Assembly (NCBI RefSeq): GCF_048266365.1
Contig: NZ_JBLWZP010000006.1
Location: 124,001 to 188,000 of the forward strand
DNA length: 64,000 nt
DNA from: Galbibacter sp048266365
GTDB taxonomy: Bacteria; Bacteroidota; Bacteroidia; Flavobacteriales; Flavobacteriaceae
Reading direction: 5' to 3'
The notes under the pieces were generated by a model that saw nothing but the letters and a program-made list of their open reading frames with translations, was not told where the DNA came from and did not search any database. Shown piece by piece: positions 43,750 to 52,541 of the stretch. The position numbers and the translations under genes were made by a program. Numbering within the stretch: position 1 is the first letter of the stretch; every line of letters starts with the position of its first letter.

Positions 43750-45126
43750 ATGGAGAACAAAACAATAATAGGTAGCCAGGAATGGGTTTCTTTACCAGAA
43801 CTCGACATTCCAACAATAAAAGTACGTGTAGACAGTGGGGCAAAGACCTCAGCACTGCACGCGGTGAATATTCAACCTTTCCAAAGGAATAATGATACCT
43901 GGGTAACTTTTGACGTATACCCTATTCAACATAATGGTAAAAAAGTCATACACTGCGAAGCTCTAGTACTGGATAAAAGGGTTATAAAAAGCTCTACTGG
44001 GAATCGTGAAAATCGATACATCATTCGCACTAGTCTGCATATTAATGGGGACTCTTGGGATGTGGAATTATCACTGACCAACCGAGACAGTATGGGCTAC
44101 CGAATGTTATTGGGACGTGAGGCTATGGTCGGAAGACTAATAGTTGACCCCGAGACTAATTTTATGTTAGGTGACCTGAGTGAAGAAGAACTCGGCAAAC
44201 GCTACAAAAATACCATTAGTAATCAAGGTGGTTTGAAGATTGGCTTATTGGCTAGTAATCCAAATTTATATAGCAACAGAAGAATTATAGAGGCGGCTGA
44301 ACGCATGGGCCATGAAATAGAATTTCTAAACATTCGTCAGTGTTATATGAAACTTGATGCTGACACTCCTGAGATTCATTATCGCGGTGGTAAAATCTTA
44401 AACGATCTCGACGCAATTATCCCTAGAATCCGTCCAAGCATGACTTATTACGGTTGTTCACTGACCAGGCATTTTGAATCCATTGGTGTAATGGTTTTAA
44501 ACAAAGCCGAGGCCATTCGTCAATCTAGAGATAAACTTTTCTCCCTTCAATTACTCTTAAAAAATGGCGTAAGCATCCCTACCACTGGCTTTGCAAACTC
44601 TCCACTTGACACTAATGATCTGATAAAAATGGTAGGAGGCTCTCCACTTATAATTAAACTTTTAGAAGGAACCCAGGGTAAAGGTGTGGTTTTAGCAGAA
44701 ACTAAGAAAGCTGCTGAAAGCGTGATCAATGCTTTTAAAAGCTTGAACGCTTATATTCTGGTGCAAGAATTTATTAAAGAAGCCAACGGGAAGGATATCC
44801 GTTGCTTTGTAATTGATGGTAAAGTGGTTGCTGCAATGCAACGTGAGGCACCTCCAGGAGAATTTAGAGCCAATATACACCTCGGTGGAACTGCCTCTTT
44901 GGTACGTGTAACCACTGCGGAAAAGAAAATTGCCATTAAGGCCACAAAAGCGATGGGGTTAGATGTTGCAGGGGTAGATATTATTCGTTCATCCAAGGGG
45001 CCTTTATTGCTTGAAGTAAACTCTTCGCCTGGATTGGAAGGTATTGAAACTGCTACGGATATGGATATTGCTTCCTTTATGATTAAGTCCATTGAGAAAA
45101 AACTAAATTGGAAAGCAAATAAATAG
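43750..45126 (+). CDS. RimB-RimK fusion: retropepsin-like protease domain plus RimK-type glutamate ligase
   Basis: The 458-residue protein joins two domains. Residues about 5-150 form an ATP-dependent zinc protease/RimB-like domain with the aspartic protease-like motif VRVDSGAKTSALHA and GYRMLLGREAM. Residues about 158-455 are a RimK ATP-grasp ligase with KIGLLASNPNLYSN, IIPRIRPSMTYYG, GSPLIIKLLEGTQGKGV, VQEFIKEANGKDIRCFVI and LLEVNSSPGLEGIE. RimK adds glutamates to ribosomal protein S6, and RimB is its partner in Pseudomonas. The fusion suggests that both activities act on the same modified tail. The target in this organism is not shown by the sequence. Confidence 0.92.
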   Translation: MENKTIIGSQEWVSLPELDIPTIKVRVDSGAKTSALHAVNIQPFQRNNDTWVTFDVYPIQHNGKKVIHCEALVLDKRVIKSSTGNRENRYIIRTSLHINGDSWDVELSLTNRDSMGYRMLLGREAMVGRLIVDPETNFMLGDLSEEELGKRYKNTISNQGGLKIGLLASNPNLYSNRRIIEAAERMGHEIEFLNIRQCYMKLDADTPEIHYRGGKILNDLDAIIPRIRPSMTYYGCSLTRHFESIGVMVLNKAEAIRQSRDKLFSLQLLLKNGVSIPTTGFANSPLDTNDLIKMVGGSPLIIKLLEGTQGKGVVLAETKKAAESVINAFKSLNAYILVQEFIKEANGKDIRCFVIDGKVVAAMQREAPPGEFRANIHLGGTASLVRVTTAEKKIAIKATKAMGLDVAGVDIIRSSKGPLLLEVNSSPGLEGIETATDMDIASFMIKSIEKKLNWKANK

Positions 45127-45219
45127 CTTAAATTCAAGGAATATTTCACACCTTAACTGCTTAAAAATGTAATTCATCTAATTTCAACATACACTTTATT
45201 ACCCTGATCAAAATAGGAG

Positions 45220-45227
45220 TAATTTTG
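45220..45227 (+). promoter_or_regulatory. -7 promoter box next to the small-protein start
   Basis: TAATTTTG matches TAnnTTTG, and its last base is six bases before the A of the ATG at 45233. Transcription is therefore predicted to begin at or very near the start codon. Confidence 0.5.
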
Positions 45228-45232
45228 CGGAG

Positions 45233-45640
45233 ATGAATGCAATATCTTCAAAGTATAATTTAATCAAGATCTATGAACTTGATTTCGGGAATATCGAAGT
45301 ATATTCAAATCTTGCCGTGGGTATAGTAAACGATGGTGTTGACTTTAACCTCGAGCATATATCTGCTTTGATAAACATCGCGGAAATCCACTTTAGCAAT
45401 ATGGATTTTGGTTATATTTCACTACGAAGAAATTCCTATGCTTTGGATCCTTCCGTGTATAAATATCTCAAGGAACTGCCACACCTGAAAGGCATTGCAA
45501 TTGTTTCAAACAACGAACTATTTAAGCACAATTTTAAAATTGAAAAGTACTTCTACGGAAACAGTATGAAACTATTCAAAAACGTAGACACCGCAAGCGA
45601 ATGGATTCAAAGTTTGGTCCTTCCCAAAAACATCAAATAA
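45233..45640 (+). CDS. Hypothetical protein, STAS-like
   Basis: I do not recognise this 135-residue protein with certainty. The pattern of alternating strands and helices resembles the STAS or SpoIIAA-like fold often seen in flavobacterial proteins. Examples are an N-terminal strand FGNIEVYSNLAVGIV, a helix around HISALINIAE, a strand FGYISLRRNS, and a strand LKGIAIVSN followed by the helix TASEWIQSL. It has no signal peptide or membrane segment. The ATG at 45233 is the only reasonable start, and a promoter box ends five bases before it. It converges on hutH with eight bases between. Confidence 0.75.
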   Translation: MNAISSKYNLIKIYELDFGNIEVYSNLAVGIVNDGVDFNLEHISALINIAEIHFSNMDFGYISLRRNSYALDPSVYKYLKELPHLKGIAIVSNNELFKHNFKIEKYFYGNSMKLFKNVDTASEWIQSLVLPKNIK

Positions 45641-45648
45641 AGGCCTTT

Positions 45649-47160
45649 TTAATCCAAGAAGAACTCTGGTGAAACAGGGATCTGTTCTAGAAATTCGATT
45701 GACTTTTTAATATCATCATGGAATACGCGATCACTAGCCACGAAGGGCACTTGCTCGCGATACTTCTGATAAAAATCTTCAATGATTTTTGACGATTGAA
45801 GTGGTCTTCTATAAGTTAAGGCCTGAGCAGCATTAAAGAGCTCAATGGCCAAAATGGACTTTAAGTTTGTTACCAATTTCAAGCACTTAGTAGCTGCATT
45901 TGCACCCATACTTACATGATCCTCTTGTCCATTGGAAGAAACTATTGAATCTACACTTGCTGGTGTGGCCAACTGTTTGTTTTGGCTTGCTATACTCGCT
46001 GCCGTATATTGAGGGATCATCAATCCGGAATTCAAACCTGGATCATTAATTAAAAATGGCGATAAACCACGTTGACCTGAAATTAACTGATAGGTTCTTC
46101 GCTCAGAAATACTCCCCCACTCGGACAATGCTATTCCCAGATAATCCAAAGCCATCGCTAGAGGTTGTCCATGAAAATTACCTCCCGAAAGAATCAAATC
46201 CTCTTCAATAAAAATATTGGGATTATCGGTTACCGAATTGATTTCAGTCTTAAATACTTTTCTGACATGTGCCAAAACATCCTTAGATGCCCCGTGAACC
46301 TGAGGCATACATCTAAAGGAATAAGGATCCTGCACCTGTGTTTTAGGTGCCTCAGCGATTTGACTCCCCTCTAAGAATTGACGTATCCGATCAGCAGTTT
46401 TTATCTGTCCTCGATGTGGCCTGACCAGATGTATAAGTCTATGGAAGGGTTGCGTCAAGCCGTCAAAAGCCTCTAATGACATGGTACCAATAAGATCAGC
46501 AGAATACGAGAGTCGATAGGCATTCAATATACACCAGACACCATAGGCACTCATGAATTGGGTTCCGTTGAGCAGCGCCAAGCCTTCCTTAGCTTTTAAC
46601 TCCACAGGCTTCCAGCCCATCGGACTCATAAGTTTATCAACACGAGTCACCTCACCCTTATAGTACACCTGCCCTTCTCCGATCAAGGGTAATGACATAT
46701 GTGCAAGCGGAGCCAAGTCTCCAGAAGCCCCGAGTGAACCCTGGGTATATACTACCGGGATAATATCTAAGTTATAAAAATCTATAAGTCTTAGGACAGT
46801 CTCCAATTGTACTCCACTATGCCCGTAACTCAAGGATTGAATCTTGAGCAACAGCATGAGCTTTACAATTTCAGGATCCACCAACTCCCCAGTTCCACAG
46901 GCATGTGAACGAACCAAATTTCGTTGTAATTCATTGAGGTGGTTGTCTGCTATTCTAACATTACACAAGGAACCAAAACCAGTATTGATGCCATATACAG
47001 GAGTTTTATCTGAGGAGATTTTCTGGTCCAGGTACTTTCTACACTTTACCAGATTGACTTTGGCTTCATCAGAGAGTCTGAGTTTGGTTTTATACTGTAT
47101 CAGGTTCCAAATGGTTTGAATATCTAAAACGGTGGAACTTATATAGTGAAATTCTTCCAT
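45649..47160 (-). CDS. hutH: Histidine ammonia-lyase
   Basis: The 503-residue protein converts histidine to urocanate. It has the self-forming MIO cofactor triplet Ala145-Ser146-Gly147 in GSLGASGDLAPL, and the entry motif GINTGFGSL with its conserved Tyr and Asn. The residues QEDHVSMG with Glu mark histidine lyases, since phenylalanine and tyrosine lyases usually have Gln there. The substrate-selecting SH pair is present in RNLVRSHACG. No hutU, hutI or hutG is nearby, so the rest of the pathway must lie elsewhere. Tyrosine ammonia-lyase remains a weaker alternative. Confidence 0.9.
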   Translation of the reverse strand: MEEFHYISSTVLDIQTIWNLIQYKTKLRLSDEAKVNLVKCRKYLDQKISSDKTPVYGINTGFGSLCNVRIADNHLNELQRNLVRSHACGTGELVDPEIVKLMLLLKIQSLSYGHSGVQLETVLRLIDFYNLDIIPVVYTQGSLGASGDLAPLAHMSLPLIGEGQVYYKGEVTRVDKLMSPMGWKPVELKAKEGLALLNGTQFMSAYGVWCILNAYRLSYSADLIGTMSLEAFDGLTQPFHRLIHLVRPHRGQIKTADRIRQFLEGSQIAEAPKTQVQDPYSFRCMPQVHGASKDVLAHVRKVFKTEINSVTDNPNIFIEEDLILSGGNFHGQPLAMALDYLGIALSEWGSISERRTYQLISGQRGLSPFLINDPGLNSGLMIPQYTAASIASQNKQLATPASVDSIVSSNGQEDHVSMGANAATKCLKLVTNLKSILAIELFNAAQALTYRRPLQSSKIIEDFYQKYREQVPFVASDRVFHDDIKKSIEFLEQIPVSPEFFLD

Positions 47161-47255
47161 AAATTGCTAGTTGTTAAAGCAAAAATCTGCATTTACATCT
47201 TAGTATCCAAAAAATGATTTTTGAATACTTATGTTTTTTTTTAAAATTCGTTTGA

Positions 47256-48803
47256 TTATTGTTTTGGATTTTGATCTGTAGAATTAGCCTCCGGTTGTTT
47301 AATTTGAATTAAATCTAAAAATGCGTCTCCTGTAAAATCAATGATATCTGTTGCAGTTAAAGCCTCAACACCTGACCGTAAAACTGCCAAATCTCCTGCC
47401 CTACCATGGATGTATACTCCTAAAACTGTAGCGTCTAAAAGCGAATACCCTTGGGCAATTAAACCGCTAATGAGCCCTGTAAGCACATCACCACTTCCGG
47501 CGGTGGCCATACCTGGATTTCCAGTGGAGTTCACATACATTTGATCCTCATAAATTGTAATGGTATGCGCACCTTTGACCAAAATTATCAGCTGATGTTG
47601 TTTTGAAAACTCCTTCATCTTATCCAACATATCGAAATCGTCCTTCCAAGGTCCTATCAGGCGTTCCAGCTCTTTTGGATGCGGCGTTAAAACAGCCTTT
47701 CCCTTTATATATACTAACAATTCCTGATGCTCCGCTAGAATATTAAGCCCATCGGCATCGATTACTAAGGGGCTATCATTTTTCTTTATAAAATTTGAAA
47801 AGGCCTTCACAGTTGTATCATGCATTCCCATTCCTGGACCTATGCCAATAACTGTTGGATTAATCTCATAGTGAATGTGCTGTATATGGGCGTGGTGACT
47901 ATCCGTAACAACCATTGCTTCAGGTAGTGAACTCTGAATAATCTGATACCCACACTGTGGTGTAAATACACTTACTAGTCCTGCTCCAGCGTGTAAAGCT
48001 GCTTCACTACACATCAGGATCGCTCCAATTTTACCATAACTTCCTCCAATAATCAGCGCATGCCCAAAAGTCCCTTTGTGACTAAACTTATCCCTAGGCT
48101 GATAGCGTTGTAAGGCCTGAAATTTATCGACAAATACAGCCAATGGTTTTTCCTTTGATATATACTCAGGGTCGAGACCTATGTTTAATACCTGCCAATA
48201 TCTGGAATACGTTCCTGTGCTCGGAAGTGTAAATACTAATTTTGGAAATTGAAAACTAAGGGTGTAATCCGCCTTAATTACTTCCAATCCAATGGTTGTC
48301 TTATCCATATACATTCCTGAAGGAATATCTATGGATAAGACAAAGGTCATACTCTCATTAATATGCTTGATTAACTTAGCAACCCAAGCCAAAGCAGGAC
48401 GATTAAAACCAATGCCGAATATAGCATCAATTACAATCTCATTTGGCAATATCTCAGGCAGGTCACTGGTCTGGGTTAATAACTCTGGCCATATATTGAT
48501 CTCTTTAATTCTGTCAAAATTGGTTAAAAAGTCTTCGGATCGATGATCACTAAAATTCACCACATGAATGGTGACTGAATATCCAAAATTGATCAAATAT
48601 CTTGCGACGACAAGTCCGTCACCTCCATTGTTGCCAATCCCACAAAACACATGAATTCTGACTTTTGAATCGCCTAGTTGCCTTTGAATCCATTCAAACG
48701 CCACTTTACCAGCCCTCTCCATAAGCTCATCGCTGGAAATATTTTGGCGTTCTATTGTATATTTGTCAGCCTGCCGGATCTGATCTACGGAAAATATCTT
48801 CAT
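47256..48803 (-). CDS. nnr: Bifunctional NAD(P)H-hydrate epimerase/ADP-dependent dehydratase
   Basis: Nnr repairs hydrated NADH and NADPH. The 515-residue protein fuses a YjeF_N epimerase domain (about residues 1-215, with FCGIGNNGGDGLVVARYL and AIFGIGF) and a ribokinase-like dehydratase domain (about 225-500). The second domain shows HKGTFGHALIIGGSYGKIGA, VIGIGPGMG, VIDADGLNIL, TPHPKELERL and the ADP-binding NPGMATAGSGDVLTGLISG. This is the usual bacterial fusion. It lies 95 bases upstream of hutH on the same strand, probably in its own unit. Confidence 0.95.
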   Translation of the reverse strand: MKIFSVDQIRQADKYTIERQNISSDELMERAGKVAFEWIQRQLGDSKVRIHVFCGIGNNGGDGLVVARYLINFGYSVTIHVVNFSDHRSEDFLTNFDRIKEINIWPELLTQTSDLPEILPNEIVIDAIFGIGFNRPALAWVAKLIKHINESMTFVLSIDIPSGMYMDKTTIGLEVIKADYTLSFQFPKLVFTLPSTGTYSRYWQVLNIGLDPEYISKEKPLAVFVDKFQALQRYQPRDKFSHKGTFGHALIIGGSYGKIGAILMCSEAALHAGAGLVSVFTPQCGYQIIQSSLPEAMVVTDSHHAHIQHIHYEINPTVIGIGPGMGMHDTTVKAFSNFIKKNDSPLVIDADGLNILAEHQELLVYIKGKAVLTPHPKELERLIGPWKDDFDMLDKMKEFSKQHQLIILVKGAHTITIYEDQMYVNSTGNPGMATAGSGDVLTGLISGLIAQGYSLLDATVLGVYIHGRAGDLAVLRSGVEALTATDIIDFTGDAFLDLIQIKQPEANSTDQNPKQ

Positions 48804-48878
48804 TTGTTAAAAAAACTTCGATTAAATTATCAAATCTTTAATTATAAGATTTAGGTTTTATTACTTGCATAAATGTAC

Positions 48879-48886
48879 TACATTTG
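48879..48886 (+). promoter_or_regulatory. -7 promoter box for the thr leader/operon
   Basis: TACATTTG matches TAnnTTTG and lies 22 bases before the leader ORF start, 216 bases before thrA. The long leader is consistent with attenuation. Confidence 0.55.
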
Positions 48887-48908
48887 AAAATCAATACGAA
48901 TAAACACT

Positions 48909-49019
48909 TTGAAAAGTTTAAACAACATACATGAAACCTCTTCCATATTCCCAATAGGGAATACATGTTATGCTACCATTATTCGTACAATTACCATTAT
49001 TACCCCTTTTGGGGTCTAA
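48909..49019 (+). CDS. thr operon leader peptide (putative attenuator)
   Basis: A 36-codon ORF starts at TTG and ends with ATIIRTITIITPFGV followed by TAA. Nine of the ten residues in TIIRTITIIT are Thr or Ile, the regulatory signal of thr leader peptides: threonine and isoleucine are end products of the pathway. It sits between a -7 box and thrA, and a G+C hairpin covers its last codons. The class is established in gammaproteobacteria (thrL); this example is read directly from the sequence. The TTG start is the only option in this frame. Confidence 0.72.
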   Translation: MKSLNNIHETSSIFPIGNTCYATIIRTITIITPFGV

Positions 49020-49102
49020 TTCATTTCATATCGTCCGTAGTCTTTTTTGTTTGATATTTAAACAAAAACAAAACCAATTACTTATTTGTAATCAATTTTC
49101 CC

Positions 49103-51550
49103 ATGAAAGTATTAAAGTTTGGCGGCTCTTCGGTCGCTAGTTCAGATCGTATAAAAAAAGTAAAAGAGATTGTATCTCAAGCTTCACAAAAGCAAAAAAT
49201 TGTTGTGGTGGTTTCTGCATTCGGAGGGGTTACCGACCTATTAGTAAAAGCCTCATTACTTGCAGCTGCCCAGGATGAGGAGTACAAGGAGATTCTTCAT
49301 GAAATCGAACAACGACACCTAAACGCTATAGCGGAGCTCATTGATATCAATAGACAAAGCGGTGTTATTAGCACTGTAAAACGTGACTTAAATGTGCTTG
49401 AAACCCTTTTGGAGGGTGCTTACTTGATCGGTGAGAGCACTCCAAAATTACTCGATAAAATTGTTGGATACGGTGAGCTGCTATCCTCTTATATCATCAG
49501 TGAATATTTTATAAACGAAAATATCGACTGTGTTCATAAGGACAGCCGTCAACTGATAAAAACAGATACATGTTTTGGCAAGTCTCATGTGGACTTCAAA
49601 ACAACCAATGCCCTTTGTGAAAATTATTTCGGTACCGTAACCTATAGCGTTATAGTGACTCCAGGGTTTATTGCCTCTTCAACAGATGGAAACTCAACCA
49701 CTCTTGGACGTGGAGGATCAGATTATACAGCGGCAATATATGCAGCTGCTTCAGGAGCCGAAAAACTAGAAATATGGACTGATGTCAGTGGCATGTTTAC
49801 AGCGAATCCGAAGCTGGTTAAACAAGCCTTTACCATCCCTAGTATTTCGTATCAAGAAGCCATGGAGCTTTCTCACTTTGGAGCCAAGGTCTTATACCCA
49901 CCAACAATTCAACCGGCCTTATCTAAAAAGATACCAATTCATATAAAAAACACATTTTCACCGGAGGATGACGGCACGCTGATTTCTTCAGAAACTGAGG
50001 ATAAGCCAAATGCCGTTCGAGGAATAAGCCATATTGAAAAAATATCGCTGCTTTCTCTTGAAGGTTCCGGTATGGTCGGTATACCTGGAATATCGAAACG
50101 ATTTTTCGAAGTACTCTCTCATGCTGATGTTAGTGTAGTATTCATCACACAAGCCTCTTCAGAGCACTCGATATGTATTGGTGTTTCTTCTCAAGATGCG
50201 GCCAAGGCTAAAGAAGCCCTTGATTCTGCATTTGAATACGAAATAAGCCTTAAGAAAATCAATCCTGTAAGTGTGGAAGACGACCTAGCGATAATCGCAT
50301 TGGTCGGTGATCATATGAAGAGCCACCAAGGACTTAGTGGCCGTATGTTTAGTGCCCTAGGAAAAAACAATGTCAACATCAGAGCAATTGCTCAAGGAGC
50401 TTCTGAAAGAAATATTTCAGCCGTTATTGATAAAGAGGATGTGAAAAAAGCCTTGAATACCTTGCACGAGCAATTTTTCGAAGACCACATCAAACAACTC
50501 AACTTGTTTGTCATGGGGGTTGGTAATGTCGGAGAGAAGTTTCTGGACCAAATCCACACCCAAAGAAAATACCTCAAAAAGCAATTAAAATTAAATATTC
50601 GAGTCGTTGGAATCTCCAACTCTAGAAAGATGGCTTTTGATGATGGCGGACTTGATTTAACAAATTGGAAATCCCAATTGGATGCCGGTGAGGACACTGG
50701 ACTTGACGCCTTTTATGATAGGGTCAAAACCATGAATTTACGCAACAGTATCTTTGTGGATAATACTGCCAATGAAAACGTTGCTCAAACCTATGGGAAA
50801 TATCTCAGCGATAGCATCTCTGTGGTTACCTGTAATAAAATTGCAGCTTCTTCTCCTTATGAAAAGTATATTGAACTCAAAGAGCTTTCCAGACGCTACA
50901 ATGCTCCTTTCCTTTTTGAAACAAATGTAGGTGCAGGTTTACCGATTATAGACACCTTAAAACACCTCATTGCATCTGGGGATAAAATCACCAAAATTCA
51001 GGCGGTACTTTCAGGTAGTTTAAACTTTGTTTTCAATAATTTTGATCTAGAGACTCCGTTTGACCAGGTGGTGAAACAAGCCCAAGATGAAGGTTATACT
51101 GAACCCGATCCAAAAATAGACCTCAGTGGTATCGATGTGATGCGCAAAATTTTAATTTTAGCTCGTGAAAGTGGGAATGAGTTGGATATAGAACAAATTG
51201 AAAACGAAGCATTTTTACCACAGGAAAGTTTAAACACTACCAATGTTGAAGATTTCTACAAATCACTTGTGGAACATAAAGCTCATTTTGATAAGATCTA
51301 TAACCAAGCCTCAGAAAAGAATTGTCGCTTAAAGTATGTTGCACAGTTCGAAGATGGTAAAGCAAAGGTAGGACTACAAGAAATACCAAAGGATCATCCA
51401 TTTTACAACCTGGAAGGAAAAGATAATATCGTATTGTTTTTCACCCAGCGTTATAATGAGCAACCGTTACTGATCAAGGGTGCAGGTGCAGGTGCAGAAG
51501 TTACAGCTTCCGGAATTTTTGCAGATATCATCCGTATCGGGAACTTTTAA
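49103..51550 (+). CDS. thrA: Bifunctional aspartate kinase/homoserine dehydrogenase I
   Basis: This 815-residue enzyme catalyses the first and third steps of threonine and methionine synthesis. The N-terminal aspartate kinase domain (from KFGGSSVA, with TLGRGGSDYTAA) is followed by tandem ACT regulatory domains (around LSLEGSGMVGIPG and IALVGDHMK). The homoserine dehydrogenase domain then starts near residue 468 with FVMGVGNVGEKFLDQ, with NVGAGLPIIDTLKHL and SGSLNFVF. Allosteric feedback by threonine is expected from the ACT domains. It heads the thrABC operon, preceded by a leader peptide. Confidence 0.97.
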   Translation: MKVLKFGGSSVASSDRIKKVKEIVSQASQKQKIVVVVSAFGGVTDLLVKASLLAAAQDEEYKEILHEIEQRHLNAIAELIDINRQSGVISTVKRDLNVLETLLEGAYLIGESTPKLLDKIVGYGELLSSYIISEYFINENIDCVHKDSRQLIKTDTCFGKSHVDFKTTNALCENYFGTVTYSVIVTPGFIASSTDGNSTTLGRGGSDYTAAIYAAASGAEKLEIWTDVSGMFTANPKLVKQAFTIPSISYQEAMELSHFGAKVLYPPTIQPALSKKIPIHIKNTFSPEDDGTLISSETEDKPNAVRGISHIEKISLLSLEGSGMVGIPGISKRFFEVLSHADVSVVFITQASSEHSICIGVSSQDAAKAKEALDSAFEYEISLKKINPVSVEDDLAIIALVGDHMKSHQGLSGRMFSALGKNNVNIRAIAQGASERNISAVIDKEDVKKALNTLHEQFFEDHIKQLNLFVMGVGNVGEKFLDQIHTQRKYLKKQLKLNIRVVGISNSRKMAFDDGGLDLTNWKSQLDAGEDTGLDAFYDRVKTMNLRNSIFVDNTANENVAQTYGKYLSDSISVVTCNKIAASSPYEKYIELKELSRRYNAPFLFETNVGAGLPIIDTLKHLIASGDKITKIQAVLSGSLNFVFNNFDLETPFDQVVKQAQDEGYTEPDPKIDLSGIDVMRKILILARESGNELDIEQIENEAFLPQESLNTTNVEDFYKSLVEHKAHFDKIYNQASEKNCRLKYVAQFEDGKAKVGLQEIPKDHPFYNLEGKDNIVLFFTQRYNEQPLLIKGAGAGAEVTASGIFADIIRIGNF

Positions 51551-51568
51551 TTTCTATATACCATTAAA

Positions 51569-52492
51569 ATGAACGAGATAAAATTATTTTGTCCAGCAAC
51601 TATAGCCAATGTATCCTGTGGATTCGATGTATTAGGGCTTTGTTTAGAAAGTACCGGTGACCAAATGCTCATTCGAAAAGTGAGTACACCTGGAGTTCGA
51701 ATCACAAAGATTGAAGGACAACAACTTCCTTTAGAAGCAGAGAAGAATGTTGCAGGAGTTGCAGCACTAGCATTACTCAAAGATTTGGATCTTGATTTTG
51801 GTTTTGAAATTGAAATCATCAAAATAATTAAACCAGGAAGCGGTATTGGAAGTAGTGCCGCAAGCGCAGCAGGAGCTGTGTTTGGAATTAATAAGTTGCT
51901 AGGTATGCCTTTCAATCCTACACAATTAGTTGGATTTGCCATTCAGGGTGAGGCCCTAGCAAGTGGTACAGCTCATGCCGATAATGTGGCTCCTGCCCTA
52001 TTAGGTGGCTTTACCTTGGTAAAAGGCTATACACCATTGGAAGTTATAAAGCTAAATACACCAAAGCAACTTTTTGCTACAGTTATACATCCTCAGATTG
52101 AGGTGAAAACCGCAGATGCCCGTTCGGTTTTAAAGCAGTCTATTCCGCTGAAAAAAGCAATTGTTCAGTGGGGAAATTTAGCGGGTCTTGTTAGTGCACT
52201 GTACACTGAAGACTACGAGCTACTATCGCGTTGCCTACATGATGAGATTATTGAACCTATGAGAAGTCCACTCATACCTGGATTTCACAAAGTCAAGGAG
52301 GCTGTCAATAAGGCAGGAGCACTTGGAAGTGGAATTTCTGGTTCTGGCCCTTCTATATTTGCACTCTCCAAAGGAAAGGCAATGGCAGAAAAGGTAGCAG
52401 TAGCGATGGGGGATGTTTACAAGGATTTTGGGGTGGATTATGACCTTCACATCTCTGGCATCAATACAGAGGGTGTAAAAGTTTTATCATAA
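51569..52492 (+). CDS. thrB: Homoserine kinase
   Basis: ThrB phosphorylates homoserine. The 307-residue GHMP kinase shows the N-terminal APATIANVSCGFDVLG-like segment (CPATIANVSCGFDVLG), the ATP-binding loop KPGSGIGSSAASAAGAV, and the C-terminal GALGSGISGSGPSIFAL. The start at 51569 is 18 bases after thrA. Length and motifs are standard. Confidence 0.97.
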   Translation: MNEIKLFCPATIANVSCGFDVLGLCLESTGDQMLIRKVSTPGVRITKIEGQQLPLEAEKNVAGVAALALLKDLDLDFGFEIEIIKIIKPGSGIGSSAASAAGAVFGINKLLGMPFNPTQLVGFAIQGEALASGTAHADNVAPALLGGFTLVKGYTPLEVIKLNTPKQLFATVIHPQIEVKTADARSVLKQSIPLKKAIVQWGNLAGLVSALYTEDYELLSRCLHDEIIEPMRSPLIPGFHKVKEAVNKAGALGSGISGSGPSIFALSKGKAMAEKVAVAMGDVYKDFGVDYDLHISGINTEGVKVLS

Positions 52493-52541
52493 CAGCCATC
52501 GTATAATCTGAGAATTAAAAAATCAAAAGCTTAAAAAGAAG

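Larger units (their letters stand above)
48804..49102. promoter_or_regulatory. thr operon leader region
   Basis: This 299-base gap contains the thr promoter box (48879-48886), a 36-codon leader ORF (48909-49019) and a compact hairpin ACCCC-TTTT-GGGGT at 49002-49015 overlapping the end of the leader. A second, AT-only hairpin is at 49044-49068. A small hairpin ATTCCC-AATA-GGGAAT lies inside the leader at 48947-48962. The order matches an attenuator, but a GC-rich terminator stem next to a T-run is not evident. Confidence 0.6.

Noticed and set aside
44751..45149. A 132-codon minus-strand ORF at the end of the RimB-RimK gene
   Set aside because: It mirrors the conserved ATP-grasp coding sequence and shows no family motif of its own.
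49044..49068. TTTTTGTTT/AAACAAAAA hairpin as the thr attenuator terminator
   Set aside because: It has almost no G-C pairs and no T-run after the stem, so it is noted only as part of the leader region.
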